Shown here: piece after piece, positions 16,536 to 25,327 of the stretch
Layout of the letters: each line of letters begins with the position of its first letter
Numbering within the stretch: the first letter of the stretch is position 1
Origin: Crocinitomicaceae bacterium
GTDB lineage: Bacteria; Bacteroidota; Bacteroidia; Flavobacteriales_D; Parvicellaceae
Direction of reading: 5' to 3'
DNA: 54,579 nt
Assembly (NCBI GenBank): GCA_002723085.1
Contig: PBNK01000038.1
Coordinates: 1-54,579, forward strand
The notes under the pieces: generated by a model
Told to the model about the DNA's origin: nothing
The model's input: only the letters and a program-made list of their open reading frames with translations
Database searches by the model: none
Program-made: the position numbers and the translations under genes

Positions 16536-17047
16536 AAACTAGAGTAGGACTGATTACAGACTCCATTTTTAACTTGGATTTTAATAAGATTAATGGCCTG
16601 CTGTTGACAGATGCAGAAAAGGTTCCACCTCACATTGGGTTAGTTTGTAATGGGTTTTATTATTCTGCAACAGCTAATGGAACTATATTGGATCGAAAAA
16701 TGAGTTCTGTTTTAGAAGTTATTACTAAAAAAAAGAAAAAAGTTTTACTTGCCTTATTTAATTTTAAAATAGAAAAAGATGTTTTAAGAAATACATTTAT
16801 TGAATATGGCCCATTAATTAATGGTAAAACATGTCTTCATCCTGCTAGGATTTGTATTGAAAAAAGTACTGGACTTTCATTTAATGTAAACTTTGTTTTT
16901 GAGTTGTTGCCTTTAATGTATAATGAAAAGTTAATAAGTAATTATTGCCATTTTTTATTAGATGATTATTTAGATTATGGATATTACCAACTTACCACTT
17001 ATTCTAAAAATGATATTATGGAATGTATAGACAGATTAAAAAGATAA
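16532..17047 (+). CDS. Protein of unknown function between dapF and a GNAT gene (171 aa)
   Basis: Cytoplasmic by appearance: no signal peptide or membrane segment. The beginning (KTRVGLITDSIFNLDFNKIN) and the middle (HIGLVCNGFYYSATANGTIL, GKTCLHPARICIEKSTGLSF) show alternating beta/alpha character, with three or four scattered cysteines but no motif I recognise. Coupled to dapF by a 4-bp ATGA overlap and followed 1 bp later by an acetyltransferase gene. Context points to a small-molecule or cell-wall related role, but that is guilt by association only. Confidence 0.75.
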   Translation: MKTRVGLITDSIFNLDFNKINGLLLTDAEKVPPHIGLVCNGFYYSATANGTILDRKMSSVLEVITKKKKKVLLALFNFKIEKDVLRNTFIEYGPLINGKTCLHPARICIEKSTGLSFNVNFVFELLPLMYNEKLISNYCHFLLDDYLDYGYYQLTTYSKNDIMECIDRLKR

Positions 17048-17048
17048 A

Positions 17049-17546
17049 ATGGCATCAATTGAACTATATCCTCCAACAAATGCAGATTTAAATAAACTAA
17101 TAGATTGGGAAAACGATTTAGATAATTCTGAATTTACAGATTTTCCTGTATTTTATTCTAAAGACCAACTGCAAGAATTTATTCATTCCTCTCATGATCT
17201 TCTTATGAATAATCAAATAAGATATATGATTAAACTTAAGGGAGAGTCTATTGGGTGTATTGATGTGTTTGAACATGATTTGGTTAATTCTAGGGCTGGT
17301 GTTGGAATATTTATAGATGAAAAATGGCGTAAAAAAGGTTTTGCTTTTGAAGCTTTAGAAAGTCTAAAACATATAGTTTCTTCACAATTTCAATTGAATC
17401 AGTTGTATGCTACAATATATTCCTCAAATGAAAAAAGCTTAAACTTATTTATTAAAGCAGGGTTTGAAATAAATGGAAAAAGAAAAAAGTGGGTAAGAAA
17501 ACAAGAAGAGTTTGAAGATGTGCATTTTTTACAATGTTTTATTTAG
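17049..17546 (+). CDS. GNAT-family N-acetyltransferase
   Basis: 165 residues in the GNAT fold. The acetyl-CoA-binding motif A is seen as GVGIFIDEKWRKKGFAFEAL (about 93-112), followed by the beta-alpha-beta end typical of RimJ/RimL-like enzymes (LYATIYSSNEKSLNLFIKAG, then FEINGKRKKWV). Substrate unknown; the RimJ/L-like end suggests an amino-group acceptor on a protein, peptide or small molecule. Third gene of the dapF unit, 1 bp after the preceding stop. No terminator follows. Confidence 0.88.
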   Translation: MASIELYPPTNADLNKLIDWENDLDNSEFTDFPVFYSKDQLQEFIHSSHDLLMNNQIRYMIKLKGESIGCIDVFEHDLVNSRAGVGIFIDEKWRKKGFAFEALESLKHIVSSQFQLNQLYATIYSSNEKSLNLFIKAGFEINGKRKKWVRKQEEFEDVHFLQCFI

Positions 17547-17639
17547 TTTATAAAGTTCAATAAAGCATAATTATTTGTTATTCGACTTTAAAATTGTTAT
17601 TGTTGTTACTTAGTCCTAAATATTATCAATTTATGAATT

Positions 17640-18959
17640 ATGCTTAAGAATTTACTAACGTTTTTTTGTTTTGTTTTTTGTTTTAATCTTTTTGCTCAAA
17701 CTCCGACAATTAAATTTGAAGAATACACTTTACCCAATGGTTTAAAAGTTATTTTACATGAAAATCATACAACCCCTATTGTAGCGGTTTCAGTTATGTA
17801 CCATGTGGGTTCAAAAAATGAAAAACCGAATAGAACTGGATTTGCTCATTTCTTTGAACATCTACTTTTTGAAGGTTCAAAACACATTAAAAGAGGAGAA
17901 TTTTTTAAATACATTGAGAATGCCGGAGGAAAGAATAATGCAAATACAACTAATGATAGAACGTTTTATTATGAAGTTTTACCTTCCAATCAATTAGAAT
18001 TAGGGTTGTGGTTAGAGTCTGAAAGATTATTACATGCTAATATTAATCAAGATGGAGTGGATACCCAAAATGAGGTAGTAAAAGAGGAAAAGAGATTAAG
18101 AGTTGATAATCAACCTTATGGCAGCTTTTTTGCTGAGATAAATAAAAGAGCATTTAAAGAGCACCCTTATAAATGGACTACTATTGGAGAAATGGAGCAT
18201 TTAGATGCAGCTACTTTAGATGAGTTTATTGATTTTTATCACAAGTTTTATGTCCCTGAAAATGCGATTCTTTCTATTGCAGGTGATATTGATGTTGCTT
18301 ATACTAAACAGATGATATCATCTTATTTTGGAACTATACCCAGAGGAAAAGGTGATATTGAAAAAGTATCAATTGTTGAACCACCTTTAGGTGGTGAAAT
18401 AAGAGATACTATTTACGATGATATTCAGTTGCCAGGAGTTATGATGGCCTATAGAGCACCTAAACAAGGAGATGAAGATTTTTATGCAATTGAAATGATG
18501 TCTAAAATTTTATCTGACGGTGAAAGTTCAAGATTAAATAAAACCTGTGTTGAAAAATCTCAATCTGCTATGTATTGTGGATCTTTTCCATACGCTTCAG
18601 AAGATCCTGGCTTATCGTTTGTTTACAGCATAGCAAATAGTGGGGTTGATCCTTTAGATTTAGAGTTAGAAATAAACAAAGAATTAAAGCTCCTTCAAAC
18701 CACACTTGTTAGTGAGAAAGAGATGCAAAAAATAAGAAATATGATAGAAAATGATTTTGTTGGAAATTTTACATCTATGATTGGAATTGCAGAAAACTTA
18801 GCGAATTATAAAATGTATTTTGGTGATGCTAATTTAATTAACACTGAACTTAACAGGTATCTTAAAGTAACTAGAGAAGACATTATGAGAGTTGCAAACG
18901 ATTATTTTAAACCATCAAACAGAGTAATTCTTTATTATTTACCAAATGAAAAAGGTTAG
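17640..18959 (+). CDS. M16-family zinc peptidase, catalytic subunit
   Basis: 439 residues with a signal peptide (cleavage near LFAQ, residue 20). It carries the inverted zinc motif HFFEH (His70, Glu73, His74) within GFAHFFEHLLFEGS, and a candidate third ligand about 76 residues later in NEVVKEEKR. This is the active half of a two-protein M16 protease: the next gene encodes a partner without the zinc motif. Such periplasmic pairs degrade or process peptides in the envelope. The gene pair overlaps or nearly abuts, depending on the partner's start. The upstream 93 bp hold no exact promoter box. Confidence 0.93.
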   Translation: MLKNLLTFFCFVFCFNLFAQTPTIKFEEYTLPNGLKVILHENHTTPIVAVSVMYHVGSKNEKPNRTGFAHFFEHLLFEGSKHIKRGEFFKYIENAGGKNNANTTNDRTFYYEVLPSNQLELGLWLESERLLHANINQDGVDTQNEVVKEEKRLRVDNQPYGSFFAEINKRAFKEHPYKWTTIGEMEHLDAATLDEFIDFYHKFYVPENAILSIAGDIDVAYTKQMISSYFGTIPRGKGDIEKVSIVEPPLGGEIRDTIYDDIQLPGVMMAYRAPKQGDEDFYAIEMMSKILSDGESSRLNKTCVEKSQSAMYCGSFPYASEDPGLSFVYSIANSGVDPLDLELEINKELKLLQTTLVSEKEMQKIRNMIENDFVGNFTSMIGIAENLANYKMYFGDANLINTELNRYLKVTREDIMRVANDYFKPSNRVILYYLPNEKG

Positions 18960-18975
18960 AAATTTATTAAAAAAT

Positions 18976-21108
18976 ATGAAAAAACAACTTTTAAATATAC
19001 CATTAGGATTATTCTTAATTTGTTTACCTTTTATTTCTTATTCTCAAGAAGAAATTGATAGGTCAATTGCTCCTAAAGCAAAAGATGCTCCTAAAGTTAA
19101 TTTTGGAAAACCTCAAAGTTTTGAACTTGAAAATGGATTAAAAGTATTTTTGGTTGAGAATCACCAACTTCCTACTGTTTCAATGAGTTTAACTGTAGAT
19201 ATGGATCCAGTTCTTGAAAAAGGACATGTTGGATTATCTTCTATGATGGGTGATATGATGAGTGCAGGCACCACAACAAAAACTAAATCTCAAATTGATG
19301 AAGCTATTGATTTTGTAGGGGCTTCTTTTGTTACCTATTCTTCTGGTTTTTATTTCAGTTCCTTATCTAAACACACTTCAAGTGTTTTAGAAATTGCAAG
19401 CGATGTTTTATTGAATCCTGTCTTTCCTGAAGACGAACTTGAAAAGAAAAAGAAAAGACAACTTTCGGGTTTAAAAAGTTTAAAAACAAATCCAAGCGCC
19501 ATTGCATCAAGAGTTGAAAAAGTGTTGAAATATGGTAAAAATCATCCATATGGAGAGGTTGAAAAAATTGAGGATATAAATAATATTAGTACTGATTTGT
19601 GTAGAGAGTACTATGAAACTTATTTCAGACCAAATATTTCTTATTTAATAATTGTAGGAGATATTGACTTAGAAAAATCTAAATCTTTATGTGAACAATA
19701 TTTTGGGTCCTGGCTTAAAAAAGATGTACCTCAACATGATTATGATTTTCCTGATGTTCCAAATGGAGTTAATGTTGCATTTGTAAATAAACCTGGGGCA
19801 GTTCAATCTGTTATTAGTGTTTTCTACCCTATAGATTTTAAGCCAGGAGCAGAAGACAACCCTCAAGTTAGTGTTATGGCAAATATATTTGGTGGTGCAT
19901 TTTCAAGTTATTTGAATGCTAATTTAAGAGAAGATAAAGGTTACACTTATGGTGCAAGGGGATATGTAAGGTCCAATAAAATTGTTGGATCTTTTAAAGC
20001 TGGAGCTAGTGTGAGAAATGAAGTTACTGATAGTTCTATTGTGCAAATCTTACATGAGATGAATAGAATTAGTGAAGAAAATGTAAGCGATGTTGATTTA
20101 GAAAGAATTAAAAATAACATGATTGGTAATTTTGCTCTCTCTATGGAAAATCAACAAACCATAGCCAGACAAGCATTGAACATTGAAAGGTATAATCTAC
20201 CTTCTACATATTATTCAGATTATTTAGCAGCAGTTCAAAAAGTTGATCAGTCTTTAGTACTTAGTGCAGCAAAAAAATACATAAACCCTTCAAATTGTTA
20301 TGTGCTTGTAGTGGGCAATAAAGATGTAGCTTCTAAATTAAAAAGATTTGATTCAGACGGTGAAATAGATTTTTATGATATTAATGGAGAACTTGTTGAT
20401 ATGCCTCAAAAAACAATTCCTGAGTCTTTAACAGCAGATAAAGTAGTTCAAGATTATGTGTTAGCGGTTACTCAAAAAGAAACTATTGAAGAAGCAGAAG
20501 AGGTATACAATAACATTAAGAGTTATAAAAAAGAAGTTACTGCTTCAGTTGAATTTAGTGGACAATCTATGACTATGCAAGTAATTGAGTTATTTAAAGC
20601 TCCTTATTGTTTTCGTACTGAGATGAGTGCCAATGGAATGGTGGTACAAAAGGAAATTACCAATAAGAAAAAAGGAGGGACTTATAATATGCAAATGGGC
20701 AGTACTTCTTTTTCAAAAAAAGAACTAAAGTCTGTTCATTCTAGACATAAAATGAATAAGGATTTAATTTATAAAGAAATAGGACATTCTATAAAATTAG
20801 TAGGTGTCGAAAAGGTAGCTGGTGAAGATTGTTATGTTATTGAAAGAGTAAACAAAGAAGGAGTAAAATCTACTGAATTTTATTCAATTAAGTCTAAGTT
20901 GAAATTACAATTAATAAGTTCTGAAGAATCGCCAGAAGGCAAAATTATTACAAGAACTATGCAGTATTCTGATTACAATGAATTTGGAGGAGTTTTGTTT
21001 CCAACCATTACAGCCATGAGCATTTCAAATCAATTTTTAGAAATGAACCTAAAAAGTATGGAAGTAAATGTTGAAATTGATGATGATAAATTTGAATGGA
21101 ATGAGTAA
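18976..21108 (+). CDS. M16-family peptidase partner subunit, zinc motif absent
   Basis: About 710 residues. I take the ATG at 18976 because it begins a typical signal peptide (MKKQLLNIPLGLFLICLPFI, then SYSQ). An ATG at 18946 would add ten residues and overlap the previous gene by 14 bp. The position of HxxEH is replaced (GHVGLSSMMGDMMSAG), whereas the substrate-binding Arg/Tyr segment LREDKGYTYGARGY is kept, the hallmark of the non-catalytic partner of M16 pairs. After the two M16 repeats (to about residue 440) there is an additional C-terminal domain of about 220 residues (KKEVTASVEFSGQSMTMQVI onwards) resembling an LolA/outer-membrane lipoprotein-sorting-like beta domain. Confidence 0.88.
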   Translation: MKKQLLNIPLGLFLICLPFISYSQEEIDRSIAPKAKDAPKVNFGKPQSFELENGLKVFLVENHQLPTVSMSLTVDMDPVLEKGHVGLSSMMGDMMSAGTTTKTKSQIDEAIDFVGASFVTYSSGFYFSSLSKHTSSVLEIASDVLLNPVFPEDELEKKKKRQLSGLKSLKTNPSAIASRVEKVLKYGKNHPYGEVEKIEDINNISTDLCREYYETYFRPNISYLIIVGDIDLEKSKSLCEQYFGSWLKKDVPQHDYDFPDVPNGVNVAFVNKPGAVQSVISVFYPIDFKPGAEDNPQVSVMANIFGGAFSSYLNANLREDKGYTYGARGYVRSNKIVGSFKAGASVRNEVTDSSIVQILHEMNRISEENVSDVDLERIKNNMIGNFALSMENQQTIARQALNIERYNLPSTYYSDYLAAVQKVDQSLVLSAAKKYINPSNCYVLVVGNKDVASKLKRFDSDGEIDFYDINGELVDMPQKTIPESLTADKVVQDYVLAVTQKETIEEAEEVYNNIKSYKKEVTASVEFSGQSMTMQVIELFKAPYCFRTEMSANGMVVQKEITNKKKGGTYNMQMGSTSFSKKELKSVHSRHKMNKDLIYKEIGHSIKLVGVEKVAGEDCYVIERVNKEGVKSTEFYSIKSKLKLQLISSEESPEGKIITRTMQYSDYNEFGGVLFPTITAMSISNQFLEMNLKSMEVNVEIDDDKFEWNE

Positions 21109-21114
21109 TTGAAT

Positions 21115-22851
21115 TTATCTACTTCTTTTATTACCCTTATCTCTAGACCTTCCTTTTGACCAATCTTTAGATTTGTTTCTTGACCTATCTCTTCCTCTAT
21201 CCCTTGACCTACCTCTAGATCTGTCTCTTCCACCAGATCTTCCTCTTTTCTTTTTATCTTTTGAAGCTATTTCCACAACAAAAGATTTCCCATCAAAATC
21301 TTGTCCTTTCATGCCGTTTAATACATTTTCTGTAAAGGCATTATCTACTTCAAAAAATGAAAAATCATTGCTTAAATCAAGTTCCCCTATTGATGATGAA
21401 TCTATATTAGCATGGGTACATATTAATCTTAAAAGACCTCCTTTATTTAGTCCTTTATTATAGCCTAAGTTGATAAAAAATCTTTCTTGATCTTCATTAG
21501 ATTTGTAACTCTTCTTTCCAGAAGAATCATTATTGTCAAGATTTCTTGAGTTTTCATAATAGTCTAGCAATTGATTAAATTCATTGCTAACAAATCTTTT
21601 AATAAGTTCTTCTTTAGTGTATTTACTTAGGGTCTTAGATATAGCTGGAATGAAGTCAGCAATTTCCGTTTCATTAATGGTAACGGTTTTAATTTTTTCA
21701 ATGTAGGAAATAAGTTGCTGTTCACAAACTTCTTTACCAGATGGTAATGATTCTTTATTGAATTCAACTTTAATATGCCTCTCTATTTGATTTATTCTAC
21801 TTTGTTCTTTACCTGTTACTATAGCTATAGATGTTCCTTCTTTTCCAGCTCTTGCTGTTCTTCCACTTCTGTGCGTATAGCTTTCAACATCATCGGGGAG
21901 GTGATAATTAATGACATGTGTAATGTCATTTACATCTATTCCTCTTGCAGCTACATCTGTTGCAACAAGAATTTGTAAAGTTTTATCTCTAAACTTTCTC
22001 ATGGTTTTATCTCGTTGGTCTTGAGATAAATCACCATGAATTGGAGCAGCATTATACCCTTCTTTAAGAAGCTTATCAGCAATTTCTTGAGTTACTCTTC
22101 TAGTTCTACAAAAAATAAGTCCATAAATTGAAGGGTGAAAATCTAAAATTCTTTTTACAGCTAAATAGCGATCTCTGTCTTTAACTGAATAGTAAACGTG
22201 CTTAATGTTTTCAGCACCAATATTTTTTCCTCCAACTGTAACTTCAATTGGATTAGTCATATATGACTTAGCAATTTTTTCTACTTGTTTTGGCATTGTA
22301 GCAGAAAACAACCACGTTACTTTGTCGTCTGGAGTATCCCTTAATATGTCGTCAATGTCTTCCTTGAAACCCATGTTTAACATTTCATCGGCTTCATCTA
22401 AAGCAACATAATTCACTTGGTTAATTTTAACCATCTTTCTTCTCATTAAATCCATCAATCTACCAGGTGTGGCTACAATAATTTGTGCTCCAGCTCTAAT
22501 CTCCTTAGATTGTTTATCCATACTGGCTCCACCATAAATGGTAGCAATTTTTATCCCAGACATGAACTTAGAAAAATTCTTAAAATCATTAGAAATTTGA
22601 ACGCATAACTCTCTTGTAGGAGCGATAACTAAACCTTGAACAGTTTTATCTTTTGGATTAATCTTATGAATCATAGGTAACCCAAATGCAGCAGTTTTAC
22701 CTGTTCCTGTTTGAGCTAATCCAACTAAATCTTTTTTCTCCTCTAAAAGTTGAGGTATTGTTGCTTCTTGAATTGAAGTTGGTTCTGTAAATCCAAGTGC
22801 ATCTACACCCTTTAGAAGGTCAGGATTAAGTTTAAGGTCTGAAAAATTCAT
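21115..22851 (-). CDS. deaD: DEAD-box RNA helicase with DbpA-like domain and RS/RG-rich tail
   Basis: ATP-dependent RNA helicase of 578 residues, probably acting in ribosome assembly, cold adaptation or RNA turnover. Seen in order: Q motif (GFTEPTSIQEATIPQ), motif I AQTGTGKT, PTRELC, TPGRLMD, DEADEML, SATMP, and motif VI HRSGRTARAG. An RNA-recognition domain of the DbpA type follows at about 455-530 (INLGYNKGLNKGGLLRLICT). The last 45 residues are an arginine/serine-rich low-complexity tail (GRDRSRGRSRDRGRDRSRNK), likely disordered and RNA-binding. It ends 6 bp from the convergent M16 gene. Its promoter would lie in the 54 bp between rnpB and the ATG, unless it reads through from rnpB. Confidence 0.94.
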   Translation of the reverse strand: MNFSDLKLNPDLLKGVDALGFTEPTSIQEATIPQLLEEKKDLVGLAQTGTGKTAAFGLPMIHKINPKDKTVQGLVIAPTRELCVQISNDFKNFSKFMSGIKIATIYGGASMDKQSKEIRAGAQIIVATPGRLMDLMRRKMVKINQVNYVALDEADEMLNMGFKEDIDDILRDTPDDKVTWLFSATMPKQVEKIAKSYMTNPIEVTVGGKNIGAENIKHVYYSVKDRDRYLAVKRILDFHPSIYGLIFCRTRRVTQEIADKLLKEGYNAAPIHGDLSQDQRDKTMRKFRDKTLQILVATDVAARGIDVNDITHVINYHLPDDVESYTHRSGRTARAGKEGTSIAIVTGKEQSRINQIERHIKVEFNKESLPSGKEVCEQQLISYIEKIKTVTINETEIADFIPAISKTLSKYTKEELIKRFVSNEFNQLLDYYENSRNLDNNDSSGKKSYKSNEDQERFFINLGYNKGLNKGGLLRLICTHANIDSSSIGELDLSNDFSFFEVDNAFTENVLNGMKGQDFDGKSFVVEIASKDKKKRGRSGGRDRSRGRSRDRGRDRSRNKSKDWSKGRSRDKGNKRSR

Positions 22852-22897
22852 TTTCTATAATTTCCGCGAAGGTAAACTATTAAATCAACTTTATAAG

Positions 22898-22913
22898 AAA
22901 AAAAAGTCAAACC
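22898..22913 (-). terminator. T-run after rnpB helix P1
   Basis: GGTTTGAC followed by eight Ts on the minus strand. Together with the complementary 5' end of the RNA (P1) this can act as an intrinsic terminator that also defines the 3' end of RNase P RNA. Confidence 0.45.
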
Positions 22914-23245
22914 TGTAAGCCGGATTCTGTCGAGGCTCATCATTTATCTAGGCTAATCATCACTAATTAGCTCGAACGACCTACCCTCCAGGTTAAGCGA
23001 GCAACCTTTCAACAAAAGTAACCCTGGTTTATTTGGTCTTTCAGCGCATGAGGTTTACCTTGCTACTAATGTCACCATTAGCACGGTGAGCTCTTACCTC
23101 ACCTTTTCACCTTTACCATAATTAAATGGAAGTTTATTTCTGTGGCACTATCTGTATTTACATTGTAAATCCTTCCCGTTAGGAAGCATGCTGCCCTATG
23201 CTGTCCGGACTTTCCTCTTGTAAACAAGCGATGAACCGGTTTGAC
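22906..23245 (-). ncRNA. rnpB: RNase P RNA (class A)
   Basis: Catalytic RNA that matures tRNA 5' ends. On the minus strand the conserved 5' core reads AGAGGAAAGTCCGGACAGC, followed by ATAGGGCAG. The 3' end carries the universally conserved GACAGAATCCGGCTTACAG. The two ends pair as helix P1: GTCAAACC at 23238-23245 with GGTTTGAC at 22906-22913. Length about 340 nt is normal. The P1 3' strand is followed by a run of Ts, so it can double as the terminator. A TAATTTTG -7 box ends 7 bp before the predicted 5' end. Confidence 0.97.
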
Positions 23246-23252
23246 TTTTTTG

Positions 23253-23260
23253 CAAAATTA
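23253..23260 (-). promoter_or_regulatory. -7 box of the rnpB promoter
   Basis: TAATTTTG (minus strand) fits TAnnTTTG. It ends 7 bp before the predicted 5' end of RNase P RNA, the right distance for a transcription start. No TTG/TTTG occurs 17-23 bases upstream, so the -33 contact is weak or absent. Confidence 0.5.
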
Positions 23261-23316
23261 AACTAATTCAATTTAATTATTATAATAATTAAAATTAATT
23301 GCTCTTTTTTTAAATT

Positions 23317-24441
23317 CTAAGGAATCAAAATCTGGGTAGAAATTGCACGATGATCCGATAATTCTTCTTCATGTGTTGTGAAATTATAAGAATTTAGATT
23401 TTTATCATGCCAAATGTAGTCTATTCTAAGACCTGGAATATTCCCAACATATGTGCCTCCAATCCCATTTCCTGAAACAACAAAAGCGTCTTTATAATAT
23501 TTATCAAATTGGTGATATGCGAATGAAATTGGAGTGTCGTTAATATCGCTACATATTATTTTAGTATGAGGCGAAAGATTAATAATTGGTATTAACTCTT
23601 TAATTTGAGTAGACCTTTTTTTGAATCCTAAATGTAATCTTTTTAATATTTTTTGGTCAGGTTTTTTTTGATGTGGCCAAAATGGGCTACCTTTTCCACC
23701 AATTACATTATAATCAGAATAATTAAAACGAATTGAACCAAGGTGGGTATTGTAAATTCTTATTGTATCTTGATTAATCTTAATATCTGACCACATGCAT
23801 TGGTTCGATTTATCGTTACTGAATTTATAATTATCTTTATGAATGATTGGGTATTTACTAAATGTGGCTAATCCGAAATATTGACCTTTATTTTTAGTTG
23901 AAAAACTTTCATGGTAATGGTTCATTTCTAATTCTTCAATAATCATTTCTCTTGTAATAAAATCATTTGATGAATTAAAGTAATATTCTTGAAAACAAAT
24001 CACATCTGGATTAACAGCTTTAATTTGTTTAATAATTGCTTTTTTTGTTTCCTTATTTGATGTCCAGTTGTACAAATCAAAAAGTCTTACATTGTAACTC
24101 ATAATTTTTATTTCTTTTTTATCCTTTACAATAGGATTATAATTAAAAGAAAATTGAAAAAATCGGCTATGGTGATAAAACCCACTTATTATCAATAAAA
24201 GGGATGGAAGGAAAAAAAGATTTTTTTTAATTAGCCAATAACTGCAAAGTAAAATATTTACAATTAATAAAATAGGATAGAAGAGGCCTGTAAAAGCAAT
24301 CCATGTGGTACGAGTTGGATCAGACAAATAAGCAAAGTAGGAGAAAAATAATAGAAAATTAAAAGCTAAGGTGATGTAAGCAATAACCTTATTTTTCCAA
24401 TTTAATTTTTTAACAATTGATTTAAATATTTTTACTGGCAT
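23317..24441 (-). CDS. Membrane-anchored endonuclease/exonuclease/phosphatase-family protein
   Basis: About 374 residues. The first 100 contain three hydrophobic helices (IAYITLAFNFLLFFSYFAYL; the stretch before WLIKK; FFLPSLLLIISGF), then an EEP-fold catalytic domain: IMSYNVRLFD, DVICFQEYYF (the metal-binding glutamate), RIYNTHLGSIRF, ICSDINDTP and the terminal SDHRAI with catalytic Asp/His. The domain faces nucleic-acid, phosphoinositide or other phosphodiester substrates; the actual substrate is unknown. I prefer ATG at 24441 over a TTG at 24444; it overlaps the upstream rhomboid gene by 20 bp. Last gene of the mutL-rhomboid-rhomboid-EEP run. Confidence 0.87.
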   Translation of the reverse strand: MPVKIFKSIVKKLNWKNKVIAYITLAFNFLLFFSYFAYLSDPTRTTWIAFTGLFYPILLIVNILLCSYWLIKKNLFFLPSLLLIISGFYHHSRFFQFSFNYNPIVKDKKEIKIMSYNVRLFDLYNWTSNKETKKAIIKQIKAVNPDVICFQEYYFNSSNDFITREMIIEELEMNHYHESFSTKNKGQYFGLATFSKYPIIHKDNYKFSNDKSNQCMWSDIKINQDTIRIYNTHLGSIRFNYSDYNVIGGKGSPFWPHQKKPDQKILKRLHLGFKKRSTQIKELIPIINLSPHTKIICSDINDTPISFAYHQFDKYYKDAFVVSGNGIGGTYVGNIPGLRIDYIWHDKNLNSYNFTTHEEELSDHRAISTQILIP

Positions 24442-25327
24442 CAAATAAATAGTCTTTTTCTTCTTTGCTTAAGCTTTCGTATCCTGAATCTTTTATTTTA
24501 TCTAAGATAGCATCAACTTTTTTTTGTCTGTTATTTTTGTCTTCGTTGTAATTGTAGTCGGATTTTGTCCTTTTTGGTGTGGTTTTTTTACCTTTTGAAT
24601 AAACTATTTTTATTTTATTTCTTTTAAAAATACCTTTTAAAAATGACATCCATTTATCAAATCTTTTTGAAAAATCTTTTCCTTTTTTGAAATTGGCAAT
24701 AAAAATATAACCCCATAATGCTCCCCCTAAGTGAGCAAAATGAGCTACATTGTCTTGATTAGATAGTCTTAAGAAATCCAATAATATATATACCAGCGCA
24801 ATAGCTATTAATTTAATCTTAAAAGTTCCAAATAAATAAACTTCTCTATTTGGGTTATAAAATGCAATAGCACTAAAAATTGCCATTACAGAAGCAGATG
24901 CCCCTAATACTACAGGATAGCCATTACTGCTTAACAATGGGAATAAATTAGTTGCAATTATTTGAATTAGGGCACCAAAAATACCTCCTACAATATAAGT
25001 ACTAAGCATTTTTTTTGGACCTAAGCTGTCTTCAAATAATCGGCCTACAAAAAATAAAATAATCATATTCCAAAAGAGATGGCCAAAATTATGATGAAGA
25101 AACATGTACGAAATAATTCCCCATGGGTGAGTAAACAGCTCATATGGTTCAGTATAAAGTATTAATACATTTTTGAAAGTATCTATTTGCCACGTATTCC
25201 ATAGCATAAGTTTGAATAGTGTAGTAAAGAGACCAAAGAATATGAAAATGCCGACATTTATATATATTAATTTAATATACATTCCTCCTTGCTTAAATTG
25301 ATATTTTAACTGTTCTAGTAAATTCAT
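24422..25327 (-). CDS. Rhomboid intramembrane serine protease with DUF6576-like tail
   Basis: 301 residues, six or more membrane helices. Catalytic Ser144 lies in LGASASVMA and His199 in NVAHFAHLGGALWGY, so the dyad appears intact. HHNFGHLFWNM provides the conserved rhomboid helix-2 histidine/asparagine region. After the last helix there is a basic cytoplasmic stretch and a C-terminal module (KVDAILDKIKDSGYESLSKE) of the kind attached to Bacteroidota rhomboids. It lies directly after the shorter rhomboid gene with no gap and shares the NVAHFAHLGGAL segment with it, suggesting an old tandem duplication. Substrates unknown. Confidence 0.92.
   Translation of the reverse strand: MNLLEQLKYQFKQGGMYIKLIYINVGIFIFFGLFTTLFKLMLWNTWQIDTFKNVLILYTEPYELFTHPWGIISYMFLHHNFGHLFWNMIILFFVGRLFEDSLGPKKMLSTYIVGGIFGALIQIIATNLFPLLSSNGYPVVLGASASVMAIFSAIAFYNPNREVYLFGTFKIKLIAIALVYILLDFLRLSNQDNVAHFAHLGGALWGYIFIANFKKGKDFSKRFDKWMSFLKGIFKRNKIKIVYSKGKKTTPKRTKSDYNYNEDKNNRQKKVDAILDKIKDSGYESLSKEEKDYLFDASKNI

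Noticed and set aside
21775-21978. Plus-strand frame inside the helicase gene, with Ser/Cys-rich product
   Set aside because: It is antisense to strongly conserved helicase motifs, has no start context, and its composition is explained by the opposite strand.
23275-23290. 16-bp perfect AT-only palindrome AATTATTATAATAATT
   Set aside because: Such palindromes are expected in DNA this AT-rich, there is no T-run after it, and it is not a convincing terminator for the EEP gene.
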